Assembly (NCBI GenBank): GCA_003550325.1
Contig: QKWP01000140.1
Coordinates: forward strand, 311,967 to 375,966
Direction: 5' to 3'
DNA: 64,000 bases
Source of the DNA: Gigaspora rosea
Lineage: Eukaryota; Glomeromycota; Glomeromycetes; Diversisporales; Gigasporaceae
Shown: one piece after another, positions 1 to 11,819 of the stretch
How the letters are laid out: every line of letters begins with the position of its first letter
Position numbering within the stretch: the first letter of the stretch is position 1
Notes under the pieces: generated by a model
The model's database searches: none
What the model was told of the DNA's origin: nothing
The model's input: only the letters and a program-made list of their open reading frames with translations
Made by a program: the position numbers and the translations under genes

Positions 1-90
1 TTTACTTGAAATTTGGAGAAAAGATGCTTAAATTTGACTTTTTTGATCAAAAATCCAAAATTATGCATCTTTTCTCCAAATTTCAAGTAA
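1..90. repeat. Perfect hairpin at window edge
   Basis: The first ~38 bases are matched almost exactly by the reverse complement of the last ~38, leaving a short AT-rich loop around 40-52. It probably belongs to a foldback element that continues beyond the left edge. No coding content. Confidence 0.8.
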
Positions 91-129
91 ATTTAAAAAC
101 AAACCAGCTGGTTTAACACATTTATAGGT

Positions 130-293
130 GCTGAACAAGTTTACTTAGTGCATTTTGTTAGAATTAATTAATAAAAATTTGCGAATTATAAGATTTTATA
201 GAATTTTATTAATAAAATTCTATAAATCTTATGATTCATAAAATTTTACTTATTTATTCTAACAAAATGCACTAAGTAAACTTGTTCAGTGCC
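130..293. mobile_element. Foldback MITE, ~164 bp
   Basis: Long terminal inverted repeats (gctgaacaagtttacttagt at the left, its complement ending near 293) make nearly the whole element one hairpin. No clear target duplication is visible. The arm sequence recurs, diverged, in the repeats at 58,490-58,960 (cttaagtaaacttattcagc), so this is a dispersed family. Confidence 0.75.
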
Positions 294-300
294 AAAAAAT

Positions 301-850
301 ACATATAATTATATTTGGACTCAGACCAGTTTGCAGATTTCGGACCAGACCCAGACTGGACTCATAGTTGAGTCTGGTCTGAAGTCTGAAATTAGTAAAA
401 TTTAGAGTCTGAGTCTGGTCTGATCCCGGACCGGACCTGGACTGGACCTAGGAGCACTAGTCTCAATGAGACAAATCGAATAGTACCAAAATAATCTGAT
501 TCTGATCGATATGGCATGTGGTATTCATAGAACTTAGTGCACCAAATTAGACATATCTAATTATTAATTGTTTATAGAATACAAATCTTTGTTGATCTTA
601 GGATCCTGTAATTAGAATTTAGTGATTTTAGGCTTTTAGAATCAGCTCACTAAGGTGAACATTTTGGTAGTTAAATTATCAAAATGGACTGGTAGATCAA
701 GTTATTCAATATTAAAAATTATATATATATAATAATATATAATAATATATATTTATATATATTATATATATTATATTATATATAGGACCTGATAATTGCT
801 CTACCCCCCACTTACCTAAAAAATCAGGTGATAAATGGTGCTCCCCTTAT
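301..850. repeat. GGACC/GGTCC-rich repeat plus repeat fragments
   Basis: At 317-450 there are many short alternating copies of ggaccag, gtctggtc and ggaccgg, resembling the subterminal repeats of the hAT element at 45,523-49,857, but I cannot define both ends. At 643-700 lies a fragment matching the arms of the palindrome at 58,110-59,352 (gaacattttggtagt). Around 715-785 is a TA-rich microsatellite. No gene seen. Confidence 0.55.
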
Positions 851-1725
851 TAGCACATTAGTTTTTTTTATATAGTAATAATATTTTTTATTTTTTTAAA
901 CCAAAATGTAGCACAAATATAGCATGATAGAATAATTCAAAACATTAGTAGCACAATAATATATATATTTTTTTTATTACAGTACTAACGTTTTGCATGA
1001 TAACTAATGTAGCATGATAGTAAGAATATGATGCTTCAGGATATAACAAGATAGTTAGTAGCACAGTACTATTTTTTTGTTTTTTATATAGTGCTAATAT
1101 TTCTTTTTTTCTTTAGAACAGAACATAGTACAATAGTAGAAGCATGATAGTTCGGGACATTAGTAACATAGTAATTTTTTTTTTAATGTACAGTACTAAC
1201 ATTTCTTTTTTTCTTTAGAACAAATAGACATAGCGCAATAATAAATGTACGATAGTAGAGGCATAATAGTTCAGAATAGCAAGATAGTTAGTAAAATAGT
1301 AGTTAGTATAGCATGCATGATAGTTCAAGATATTAGTAATACTAGTAATGTGCCATTTATATGATACCTGAAAAATTTTAGCATACAGTACGTACTGTAC
1401 GTACTGTACGTATAGTTCTTTAATGGCATCTGATTGGCTAAAACAAGTGATCAGTAAAACTTTTAGCATACAGTATGTATAGTACATTGTATAATAATGT
1501 ACACGGCACATTATTAAGTAACACAATAGTAATTTTTTTTCTTTTTTTTGATACAGTACTAACGTTTTGTGCAATAACAAACATAGCATTATAGTAAAAG
1601 CATGATAGTTTGGGACATGGCAAGATAGTTAGCAACACAGTAATTAGCATAGGGCATAGCATAATAGTTAGTATGGAATTTAGCATGATAGATAAATGGA
1701 ACATAGCAAAAAGTGCACCAGCTGT
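850..1725. repeat. Degenerate tandem array, ~100-bp unit
   Basis: Repeating blocks combine a T-rich tract, acagtactaac, a ctttagaac box and agcatgatag. At least six imperfect units can be followed. Open frames here are short, cysteine- and tyrosine-rich and simply reflect the repeat, so I do not call genes. A small palindrome of gtacgtactgtacgta type sits near 1,385-1,410. Confidence 0.65.
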
Positions 1726-2080
1726 GCCCCAAAACACATGTACTATAAATATTTTATTGCAGCAGAAAATCATAATTAAAATGTTCTATTTTAAACAAGA
1801 TCTATTTACTATATAAACTAAATTATTTTTAATATAAATTGTCATTTATTTTCTTATATAATTTGTAATTAGAAATAGATTAGTAGGACCACCAAAATTT
1901 AGCAAAATAATTTACAAGTTACTACTGAACTATCCAATGGTCTATTAATAAATTCAAAAATATTTTTTAAAATTTCTAGCAATGATTTCTAAATAGCTAT
2001 AATAGGAAGCTATATTATTATATACACTTTTTAAAAATTTATATTGAGCTAATTAAACAAAATATAAAGTTAAAATTATA

Positions 2081-2724
2081 TCCCTTAGATTGTAGTAGAA
2101 CACAGACAAATTTGCCTGCGTTTTTGCACTTTTTTAGCTCTGATTTACTTTTTTAAAATACTAAAATAATTAAATAAAACTTTGTACAATTATATTTGAA
2201 AATAAGGATTACTTTTTTGCAAAATTAGTTTTTATATTATAAGAAAATAAATTATAGTTACATATAAGCTGAAAATAGATAATTTTAAGAAAAAATTTTT
2301 TTAAAAAATTTTATTACAATTTTTCTGCGATCTTATTTAGTTTAAGTTTTAGAACTATAGTTCTTAAGACAATATTGTAGTTTATATAAAGGATGACAAC
2401 TTTCATTATTGCAACTTTAATGATTTACTTGTAAAAATTAAAACTTGTATTAGAAGTAAAGATTTTTTTTATAGACGGGAACATATAAAATTTGAAAAAA
2501 TCTAAAGAAAAATTTTAATAGTAAAAATGCCAATACAAGAACTTTAAACATTTATTATATTAAAGTTTTCTAATGATTTTAAAAAAATTTTATAACAAAG
2601 TTACTAAAACAAAACTTAAAGAATATTTTTTACTTAGAAAAGTTATAGCTAAAATCAATATTTAAAATTTTATTAAAAATTTTAAAATACGCAGGCAAAT
2701 TTGTCTGTGTTACAATCTAAGAGA
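2081..2724. mobile_element. Tc1/mariner-type MITE, copy A (644 bp)
   Basis: The element starts tcccttagattgta and ends with the complement tacaatctaagaga; each end is bordered by TA. The subterminal sequence is cacagacaaatttgcctgcg. A second copy in opposite orientation lies at 40,417-41,061 and has almost the same length. There is no open frame of note, so it is non-autonomous. The TA duplication suggests Tc1/mariner or pogo transposases; the exact family is unknown. Confidence 0.85.
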
Positions 2725-2731
2725 TAAATAT

Positions 2732-3345
2732 TATAGGCTGATGCAAAAAGAGTTGTACCTCAAATAGCTTTGATTAAAATATTTTTTGTACAAATTAATT
2801 TTTAATTTTTTTAATTTAATATATTTATTAGGTTACCGGATTGATAAAAATAAAATTTTTTGATTATTTTATTGATAAAATAAAAAAATTTATTAATAGT
2901 AACTTTTTTTTTTGCTATATAATTTACTACAGTAATTTATATATACACGTATATAGTAAAAAAAATCAAATTGTCTCACTTTAAAGCTTAATTTTTTCAC
3001 AACTAGTAATTCAATTTTGTCCAAATTTTAACTATATCTTTATTATATGCACATTAATGCACTTGCGAAGTACAAGTTCATAGAACTGCATATTGGTTGC
3101 GAAATTATTTAAAATATTTTTTTTTTTAAAAAAAAAATTTTTGGTTTTTTTTCAAATACAGTAAATTGTACATGCTTAATTATTAAAATAAAACAATGTT
3201 AAAACAATAAAATATTATAATAAGTTAGATTAAAACCTATTTATTTGATACAAAAAATTTTTAATTATTAATAAAGAAAAAAATTTCCCTTAGTATCAAA
3301 ATTATGAAATTTTTTGAGGTACAAATCTTTCTGCATCAGCCTATA
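2732..3345. mobile_element. TA-flanked MITE (~614 bp)
   Basis: Inverted ends ataggctgatgca and tgcatcagcctat are followed inward by a diverged second block (gttgtacctcaaa on the left, gaggtacaaatc on the right). TA lies at both borders. It begins only a few bases after the MITE ending at 2,724. No coding capacity. Confidence 0.75.
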
Positions 3346-4017
3346 TTTAAATATAAAGCTTTTAAATAAAAAAGAGGTTTGCTATTTATCACCTGCAGTG
3401 ATTATTGTTAATATCGCTTGATTATAGATCGATCAATCAAATTGAATCATGTGATAATGTAATTCGAATATGATACTTAATATACGATATTGCAGAAAAT
3501 TATATACGATATTGCAGAAAATTATATACATTTATTTAAGGGTAGAGTGTATGTCGATCATTTTCAATAATATTAAAATTGCCATATTATGTATCATAGC
3601 ATACAAAAACTTACTACTATAGCTAAATAAAATGCATTTTGTTTATATCAAAAAAAAAAATAGATTTACAGTATTTTCAATATCTGAATTTCATTTCGAT
3701 GCTAAAAATTTAATAGTTTATATTTAATTTTTTTTAAAAAAGGATATTATAATATGTTGTGTCAAGCAACACATTGCACTCAATCATAGGATTACAGTAT
3801 CTACCTTTATCAAATTTAAACCCAGCTGATTGTTTACATCATTGACGATAATGATAATCTACACTCATATCCAGGTTTCAATTCAAACTCAGCAGATTGT
3901 TTACATCAATGAGGTAATGCTATATAAATAAGTTAAACTCAAGTTTCCTTTTGTCTTTTTTCTTTTCATTTACTTATGTACATATTTTCTTTGCTATACC
4001 ATTTTCATATAAAAACA
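3346..4017. other. AT-rich sequence, no gene seen
   Basis: Contains a direct repeat of atatacgatattgcagaaaa near 3,480-3,525 and two copies of a motif around gcagattgtttacatca near 3,826 and 3,890. It could hold the promoter or terminus of the MULE element that follows, but no terminal inverted repeat is convincing. Confidence 0.4.
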
Positions 4018-4203
4018 TGGGAGATACAAATCGTGAACAAAATAAAAACGTAATAGGCGTTAACAATATGAGATATTCTTTGGATAAAGCATGTCAAGAT
4101 GGTGCGAACATTAATAGTAGCTTAGATATTGATAATGTGGACTTCAATATGGACTTTGATGTAGACTTTGATATAAACACTGGTGTGGACTTTAATAGGA
4201 CCC

Positions 4204-4370
4204 TGAAATATACATAGATAGGTTAGGTATGAGTTTGCTTATTTTTGAGGTTTTTTATGCAGATCTTTTCTATTTATAGAAATTTTTTTGCTTATTTTTG
4301 AAGTTATTTTGCAGATCTTTCTTTTTTTAGTAACCCTATAATTAACCTGACTTATCTATGTATATTCCGG
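4204..4370. mobile_element. Short MITE inside the MULE pseudogene
   Basis: Inverted ends ctgaaatatacatagata and tatctatgtatattccg, bordered by ggacc on both sides (a 3-5 bp duplication; the exact boundary is ambiguous). Inside are two copies of tttgcttatttttgaagtt. It interrupts the first copy of the acidic N-terminal coding region, and coding-like sequence (atgaactttgatgtaaatac) resumes after it. Confidence 0.7.
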
Positions 4371-4408
4371 GACCTACGTTAATATGAACTTTGATGTAAA
4401 TACTAGTA

Positions 4409-4657
4409 CAGTATTGTCACTTGGACGTTTTTTGGACATTTTGGACATTTTTTCAAATTAAAATTACTTAAAATTTTATTAAGATAATCTATTTTAATTT
4501 TTTTACCAATGAATCCAGCACCTAAAAAATATATAATTATATATTTTTTAAATTACTTTATTGATTAGTTAAACATGGGACATAGGCTTGGACGATTTTG
4601 GACAATCTTGGACGTGGACAAAAAATATAGTATGAACACATCCAAGTGACAACACTA
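4409..4657. mobile_element. hAT-type MITE inside the MULE pseudogene (249 bp)
   Basis: Ends cagtattgtcacttgga and tccaagtgacaacacta form terminal inverted repeats. The flanks tactagta (4,401-4,408) and tactagtg (4,658-4,665) are an 8-bp duplication with one mismatch, typical of hAT insertion. Subterminal ttggac repeats occur on both sides. No coding capacity. Confidence 0.8.
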
Positions 4658-7340
4658 TACTAGTGTACTGTTTTTATATGTAAGTATAAGGGATACAAAT
4701 CATAAACAGAACCTACCTGATAAAAACATAATCAGCACTAATATATAAAATGTTCTTTGGATAAAGTGTATCAAGGTGATGCAAACGTTAATAGTGGCTT
4801 AGATATTGATGATATGGACTTTGATGCAAATACTGGAGTGGACCTTAATGTGAACACTAATATGAATGCTAGAGTTAACTTTAGTTTAGATACTATGTAG
4901 GCTTTAGTGAGAACATTAATGTGAATATTAGTGGAAATGTTGATGTAGATGATAGTATAGAAGATGAATTTTTGTCTAATGATATTGAAATGTCACATAA
5001 AATTGTTACGATAGAAGAGGGCCAATCGTTTGGTGATTTTGATGAAGCAGAAAACCACATATGAAATTATACTGCATACATGGGTTTTATGATAGTAATA
5101 GGATGAAGTTCATCTACCAAAATTTCTAAAAATAAAAAAATAATAAGAAAAAGAGTGATCTATTGTCGTCATTTTGGTAGTTATTAACAAGCCAACTCTG
5201 AAAAGCCTAGAAAAACTGTAAGAAAAGGTTGTCAATAGCACCTCTCAAGAGCACTAAAATGGAATCCAAATAACCTTGTTTTTGTAACAACATTTGTGAA
5301 TAAGCATAATTATACTATGTATCCTAAAGTGCTACAGTTTTAAAAAAAAGAAAGCATTCACTAATGAAATGAAGATATTGAGTTCTGTATAAAAGAATGC
5401 CATTTCGGTGCAACAATCATTAGAAAAATTTAAAAAAACATCCCCTTCAACCAGTTTATACAAAAGACCTCAATACAAAAATTCAACGATATAAAGAATT
5501 AGCATAGTATAATAGAGTTAATGCAGCACGATTCTACAAAAGTTGCAAGCTAAAAAGCATGAAGATCTAAGATGGTTTATTGAAGTGACCTGGGAACTGA
5601 AAACAAATACCCGCATGGGAATTTTCTGGATGTGTTCAGAACAAATTATTCTGTGGCATGAGTTTGGTGATTCAATAGGGCATGATAATACATCTAAGAC
5701 AAACCATTATTATATACTACTATCATTATTTGTAGTTGTAGATGATAATATAAAGTCACGAATTGTTGCTCAGGCGTTATTAAGTGATAAACTAAGATAT
5801 CATACTAGTGGGTTCTACGTATAACAAAGAAAGCAACAAGAGAAAAAATTCCCAATATCTTTGTCACCAATAGGGATCCTGCTATGGAAGACGATATAAT
5901 AACTAAATACACTACAACCCATTATATTCTTTGTATTTGGCATTTGAAAGAAAATGTTAAAAAGGTGCTTCATGGAAGGCTTGGTGATTCATTTGCTGAT
6001 TTTTATTTATTATTTTGAAAATGTCATAATTCTGATATACCTAATGTCTTTTATCATTATTGGGAAGAAATGATAAAAAATTATCCAGCTGCAAGTACAT
6101 ACCTTTAAAATTATTTGTATAATAAGTGTAGATCGTGGACCTGCAGATTTACTACTACATTATTTACACTTGGTATTGAATCGATGTTATTTGTGAAAAG
6201 TCAAAATGCCTGCCTTAAGCATCTTATTGAAAGTAGTAATATCTCTCTTTATGAACTTGGAAGGGTTTTGATAAATAATATTAACAATAACACAAAACAA
6301 AAACAATATGAGGAATTAATTAGAGGTATCCCTTTTACAGTTAATACTATTGAATCAATTATTGGTCATTACTTGCAGCCAAATATTGCACGATTTTTTA
6401 GTTGGCCAAATGAAGGAAAGTGTATATTATATTTCATTCCATTCTAATATTGAAGAAATTAAAAACATGCCTGTAAGTAAGCTATCTAAGAGTGATAACT
6501 TTGAGAATGAACTGGATAGTGTATTTTTATGTGCGCAATTCCTTCTACAACAATTAGATTGTACAAAAATTGAGGAGGTTTGGAAAGTTTCGAAAGTTAC
6601 AAGACAAGATATAAACCATGTAGTTTTTTGCCTTACCAATAGATCATATAGTTGTATTTGCTTGTTGCAACAGAAACAACGATTGGTTTGTAGGCATTAT
6701 TTCCATCTTATGAACATTACAAAGCAGCACAATTTAATATACAGCTCATTAATATTTAGTGGATTCCTAAAATGTATCAAGATGATGTAATAATAGAACC
6801 TGATTATTATGGCAACAGTTTGCCGATGATATTGAAAATTATGGCATAATCCAGGAAGTGATAGCAATAATCAGCATTTTGAATGGCTTCAACTATTTCA
6901 TAAATAATAAGAATTTTACCCAAGACGCTAGCTTTATAAATGAATAGCTATTTTATGGTGAAGTATGGAAATTGGTTCATACTGCAGTTGACAAGTATGT
7001 AATACACCAGGATCATACATTTGTTGAAATAATTAAATCATATTTGACTAGTATAAATCTACGTGAGGAAGAGAATAGCAATCAGCAAGTAAATTATTCA
7101 GAAAATGAAGAATCAAATAACGAGAATACTTTTCCAAATATTAGTATTAGAAATTTGAGAAAAGTTGCTACTAGAGGACGACCAAAACTATCCAGCCACT
7201 ATAACAATAACCAAAACCAGCATTTAAGAAATAAACCTTTGCTCGACGAAAAAAGGTGTCAGAATTATTGTAGTTATTGTAAGAAGATAGGTCATAATGT
7301 TGCAACGTGTTCAAAAAAAGCTGAAGATCAGCAAATTTAA

Positions 7341-7930
7341 ATAGTAGGATAGCATATATACATATTTGGTATGAATCAAAAATTTAAAATTACTATCACT
7401 ATATAACATTAAGACTAGCATTATATTCAGGTGAGTACTTGATTGTGCAAGTGATACTGACCTAAAAAGGAATCGATTTATATGTAATATTGTCTTATAT
7501 GCTTTAATAAATTTGAAGTTGAGTTGGTTTAGGCCGCAGATAAGTACTAGGTCTACTTTTGTTTATCTAGCTATATGTCTGAGTTCTTTTTCTTAGCATT
7601 AGATTTAAAACATGAAGTTTTTTCCAATTGTAAAAAGTTTCCATTAAATTTAATAAAGATAAGAGCAAGGTCTCACCATTAATATCAAAAAAAAAAAAAT
7701 AAAATTTGAAGTTGAGTATACTATCAATATGCCATATAAATTGGCTATTTTACTATTTAATAGAGTGAGGACTAACACTTGTCTTAACTATTAATAGCCT
7801 AAGTTATGATAGGGTTAGGGTTAGAATTAGGTTAGGGTATATAGTTTATATTTTAATGCTGGTCAAAAAATCGGCATCTGAAGTATATATATGTATTATA
7901 TAGTTTTAAATAAAATATATTTATTAAGAA
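7341..7930. other. Intergenic, no gene seen
   Basis: AT-rich sequence after the MULE relic. Contains gggttagggttagaattagg near 7,810-7,835, one of several scattered degenerate TTAGGG-like tracts. The 3' terminus of the MULE element should lie here but I cannot identify it. Confidence 0.4.
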
Positions 7931-8412
7931 GTTGATCATGAATCCGTATTATTTCACTAACAATCACTTCACAGATATAACACTACACCGACAACTATTT
8001 TACCGACAAGCTTTTTTTACCGACAAATAACTTGCTGATACTCGATTTGCTGACAAGTATGTTTTCACCAACACGTTGATTTTACTGACACATACTTCAC
8101 CGACAGTTAATTTTACCGAAAATAGAATTTACCGACAAGATTATTCTACCTACAATACAATTTACTAACAAAAATTCACTGACAAACAATTCGCCAGATG
8201 CCTTAAGTATCACAATTGATGCTGAAGTTATAGGGTCTCGATTTGAAACTATAAGCCCTGCTAAAATCCACATATACTCTATAAATATGAAATCTATACC
8301 CAAACCCTACCCTAACCCTATAAGACAAAGACGAAAAAAAACATTCAAAGAAAATTTTAAAATTTTATATCAAAATAGGTCATAACTTCAGCATCAGCTG
8401 TGACAATAATTA

Positions 8413-10056
8413 TTATACGACAGGGTGAAACCTGAGTCACCAGCTAGTAAAACCTGAGTTTATTGAGTTTTTAAAAAAAAATAAGTAAAATCTGAGTTTA
8501 TTAGTAAAACCTGAGTTTATTAGTAAAATCTGAGTTTTTTAAAAAAATAAGTAAAATCTGAGTTTATTAGTAAAACCTGAGTTTATTAGTAAAATCTGAG
8601 TTTATTAAAAAAAATAAGTAAAATCTGATATAGATACGATATAGATAGGGTGAAATCCGCTATTAAACAAAAACTGTTCTAAAACTTTGAATGGAGATAT
8701 CTTGACAACCACCTGATCCAATTCGATGAAAATTTTTTTATTTGAATTCTATGAAACCATAAAATTTAAATAAAAAAAGTTTCATCAAATTGATCAAATA
8801 GTTGCTAAGATATCCTTGATCAAAGTTTTGTCAAAAATTTAAAACGTATCTGTCATATGATACGCGTTTTGAAATTCTCTAAAACTTTGATCAAAGATAT
8901 CACTGCAACCACCTGATCAAATTCGATGAAAATTTTTTTATTTAAATTATATGGATTCATATAATTCAAATAAAAAAAATTTTCATCGAATTTGATCAGG
9001 TGGTTGCAGAGATATCTTTGATCAAAGTTTTGTCAAAAATTTAAAACGTATTTGTTATATGACAGATACATTTTAAATTTTTGACAAAACTTTGATCAAA
9101 GATATCTCTGCAACCACCTGATCAAATTCGATGAAAATTTTTTTCTTTGAATTATATGAATCCATATGATTTAAATAAAAAAATTTTCATCGAATTTGAT
9201 CAGGTGGTTGCAGTGATATCTTTGATCAAAGTTTTAGAGAATTTCAAAACGCGTATCACATGACAGATACGTTTTAAATTTTTGACAAAACTTTGATCAA
9301 AGTTATTTCTGCAACCACCTGATCAAATTCGATGAAAATTTTTTTATTTGAATTATATGTATCCATATAATTCAAATAAAAAATTTTCATCGAATTTGAC
9401 CAGGTGGTTGCGAAGATATCTTTGATCAAAGTTTTAGAGAATTTCAAAATGCATATATATGTTTTAAATTTTTGACAAAGCATTGATCAAGGATATCTTA
9501 GCAACTACTTGATCAAATTTGATGAAACTTTTTTTATTTGAATTTTATGGTTACATAGAATTCAAATAAAAAAATTTTCATCGAATTTGATCAGGTGGTT
9601 GTCAAGATATCTTCACTCAAAGTTTAGACTGTTTTTGGTTAATAGGGCAGTGTCATTAATCACCTGATTATTTTTTATCAGAGGCCTACCCCCCTCCCTC
9701 TTTCTTAATATATAAATAGTCAGGTTCTTATATATAATTTTAACTTTTTTTACCCCCCTCCCCCTAAAAAATCACCTGATTTTTGTTACTCCCCATAGCA
9801 GATTTCACCCTATCTATATCGTTCTATATCAGATTTTACTTATTTTTTTTAATAAACTCAGATTTTACTAATAAACTTAGGTTTTACTAATAAACTCAGA
9901 TTTTACTTATTTTTTTTTAAAAACTAAGAATTTACTAATAAACTCAGGTTTTACTAATAAACTCAGATTTTATTTATTTTTTTAAAAAACTCAGATTTTA
10001 CTAATAAACACAGGTTTTACTAGCTGGTGACTCAGGTTTCACCCTGTCTTATTATT
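8413..10056. mobile_element. Palindrome-of-palindromes element
   Basis: Outer arms (gacagggtgaaacctgagtc at the left, its complement ending near 10,056) continue as tandem ~20-bp units of agtaaaatctgagtttatt. An inner border, tagggtgaaatccgctatt at about 8,646 mirrored near 9,785-9,812, encloses 8,660-9,640. There ~110-bp hairpin arms alternate head-to-head and tail-to-tail around gatatcttgacaaccacctg and gaattcaaataaaa cores. The block is itself palindromic about ~9,150. A ~130-bp C-rich insertion (9,650-9,785, ends with aatcacctga) sits in the right arm only. The flanks are too low in complexity to prove a target duplication. No protein-coding content. Confidence 0.75.
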
Positions 10057-10342
10057 ATTATTGTCTTTAATAAAATGTGCAATTTTTATTGTCATTATTA
10101 ATAAATTGCATAATACGTAATTATTCTTGGTAGTTTATTACATTGCTGTGGTCTTATATGTCAACGAGTTGTATTGTTAGCAATTGTATTATCAGCAAAT
10201 CGTATTGTCGACGAATTGTATTGTTGGTAGAATATGCTTGTCGGTATTGTTATAGAATGAATAGTCATTATTTTAATGTATTTTATTATTATTTTATTTT
10301 GTATTTTATAATCTTAAGAAGTAGACATTTAGAATTAGTCTA

Positions 10343-10574
10343 TACCGCTTATAACGCTTATACTGTTTATAACACTTATATCGCTTATAATGCTTATATC
10401 GCTTATATCGCTTATATTGCTTATAACGCTTATACCGCTTATACCGCTTATACTGCTTGTAACGATTATACTGCTTATAATGCTTATACCGCTTATACCG
10501 CTTATAATGCTTATAATGCTTATAACGCTTATACCATTTATAACGCTTATATTGCTTGTAAATTAACGCTTATA
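10343..10574 (+). repeat. 9-bp microsatellite in 5' LTR
   Basis: About 25 imperfect copies of cgcttatac/cgcttataa. Because 9 is a multiple of 3, the forward frame stays open and reads as repeated YxA tripeptides (YTAYNAYIA), but this is inside an LTR and I do not regard it as a protein. The same array is in the other LTR at 13,860-14,087 with a different arrangement of variants. Confidence 0.85.
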
Positions 10575-10930
10575 GCGTTTATTCTAAAATGTATTTAAAG
10601 GCACAGAATTTCCCTTAGTCAAGGTAGACTAGAATAGATCCAGACATTGTATTTTATCTTTACCTTTATATTATTATTCTCCTCTCTTATTATTAATAAA
10701 CTCTTGGGATTACTAAGGAACAAACACCTTGGAAGCCCTATTGTTAAATTAATAAACTGCCTATTATCTCTTGTGTTTTATACCAAACTGCCCTTAGAGA
10801 AGAGTATAATTTCTTACAGACTAAGGAATTATACCTACCTCTTGGACACCGCTATAAACAGATAAAGGATCCCTGTAGCCATGTAATTGTTATAGTAAGG
10901 AGTTAAAGAAGGCCTTCCTACTGTAACATT

Positions 10931-10946
10931 TGGTGTCTTCTGGCGG
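10931..10946 (+). other. Primer-binding-site-like sequence
   Basis: tggtgtcttctggcgg begins with TGG, the complement of a tRNA 3' CCA, two bases after the LTR end. The LTR at 53,340 is followed by the related tttggtggtgactgtg. The primer tRNA cannot be named from the window. Confidence 0.5.
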
Positions 10947-11429
10947 AAAGCATTAAAAATTGTTGGAAATATTAAAAATAATTGGGAAACATTTAAAAAC
11001 AATTGGACATTACCTCTATGATGGTATTCTTCTTTAGAAACAAAATGTCAAAAGGATATTATTTTTGGAAAAAGAGGCAACATAAAAGATTCTCAAAACA
11101 AAAGCAACCACAAGAAAAACAACAACTTTATCAACAACGGAATGGAATAGTGAAGTCAATTTCTAGTCTTTTAATAGAAAACAACTATTATTTTTCACTT
11201 GAAACATGGACACTTATAGTTCAACTTTGCAGCCTAATAACTAAACTTCTTGTTTAAACAAATTAACACTTTTCATACTCTCTTAAAAATTATTCATGGA
11301 CTCTTTTTTTTGGATAACTGGTTTTGAAATTATTCTAAAATAGAATAATAATGAACATTTTATTTTATCTTTTAAAAATACAGTAGTTTATTTTAGATAC
11401 AGAATTTTTGTAAACAATATTATTTTTGA

Positions 11430-11580
11430 ATCCAACTCTTGTTGAGTTAAGGCAAAGGCTTAAAATATTATTTTATATTTATTGGAAGGAAACCAATTCT
11501 AACGGAATTGAGACAAAGGCTTAAAATGTTATTTATTGAAAGAAAACCAATTTTAACTAAATTAAGGCAAGGAATGCTTG
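11430..11580. repeat. ~65-bp tandem repeat in the retrotransposon interior
   Basis: Three imperfect units, each with aaccaa(t/c)tctaac-type sequence followed by ttaaggcaaaggcttaaaat. Non-coding. Confidence 0.6.
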
Positions 11581-11819
11581 AACGAATTAACACACTTTTA
11601 TATTTTCAGGACACTCAACTAGATTTATACTTTATTTCGATAAAACCAAAGTTCTAAATGCCGAAACCCCCAAATTAGGAAGTTAATAGCATCCCGTGAC
11701 GTATATGCTATCGCAAAATGAAGCAACAAATTTTACCAATTTCCCGATTCTTAGTGAACATGATAAAATATATGCTATAGTGAAACAGCTCCTTTGTTTA
11801 TGTGCATTTATTTAATTAT

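Larger units (their letters stand above)
4018..7340 (+). pseudogene. FAR1/MULE-type transposase, degenerate
   Basis: Relic of a Mutator-like transposase read in several frames. The N-terminal region is acidic and repetitive (NMDFDVDFDI) and is present twice, at 4,018-4,408 and about 4,685-4,960. Around 5,020-5,340 a FAR1-like DNA-binding domain is traceable (GQSFGDFDEAENH, then CRHFGSY, later NKHNYTMYPK). The MULE core runs from about 5,540 (FWMCSEQIILWHEFGDSIGH, then a run ending DDNIKSRIVAQALL) through VTNRDPAMED near 5,865 and CIWHLKENVKK near 5,935. A SWIM finger (CxC...CxH: CICLLQQ then CRHYF) lies near 6,650-6,700. The tail has an RGRP AT-hook-like motif and a CCHC knuckle, CSYCKKIGHNVATC, at about 7,275-7,310. 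Stops and frameshifts occur near 4,897, 5,061, 5,821, 6,017, 6,108 and 6,445, and two MITEs sit inside. The domain order is what is known for FAR1-family MULEs. Not functional. Confidence 0.85.

Noticed and set aside
317..470. GGACC-rich segment as a complete hAT element
   Set aside because: Resembles hAT subterminal repeats but no paired ends or 8-bp duplication could be found.
1215..1816. Frames of 68-124 codons on both strands
   Set aside because: They lie in a degenerate tandem array and reflect its unit.
10143..10598. 151-codon frame with YTA/YNA/YIA repeats (and its partner at 13,775-14,086)
   Set aside because: A 9-bp microsatellite inside LTRs keeps the frame open; no upstream gene context or conserved domain.
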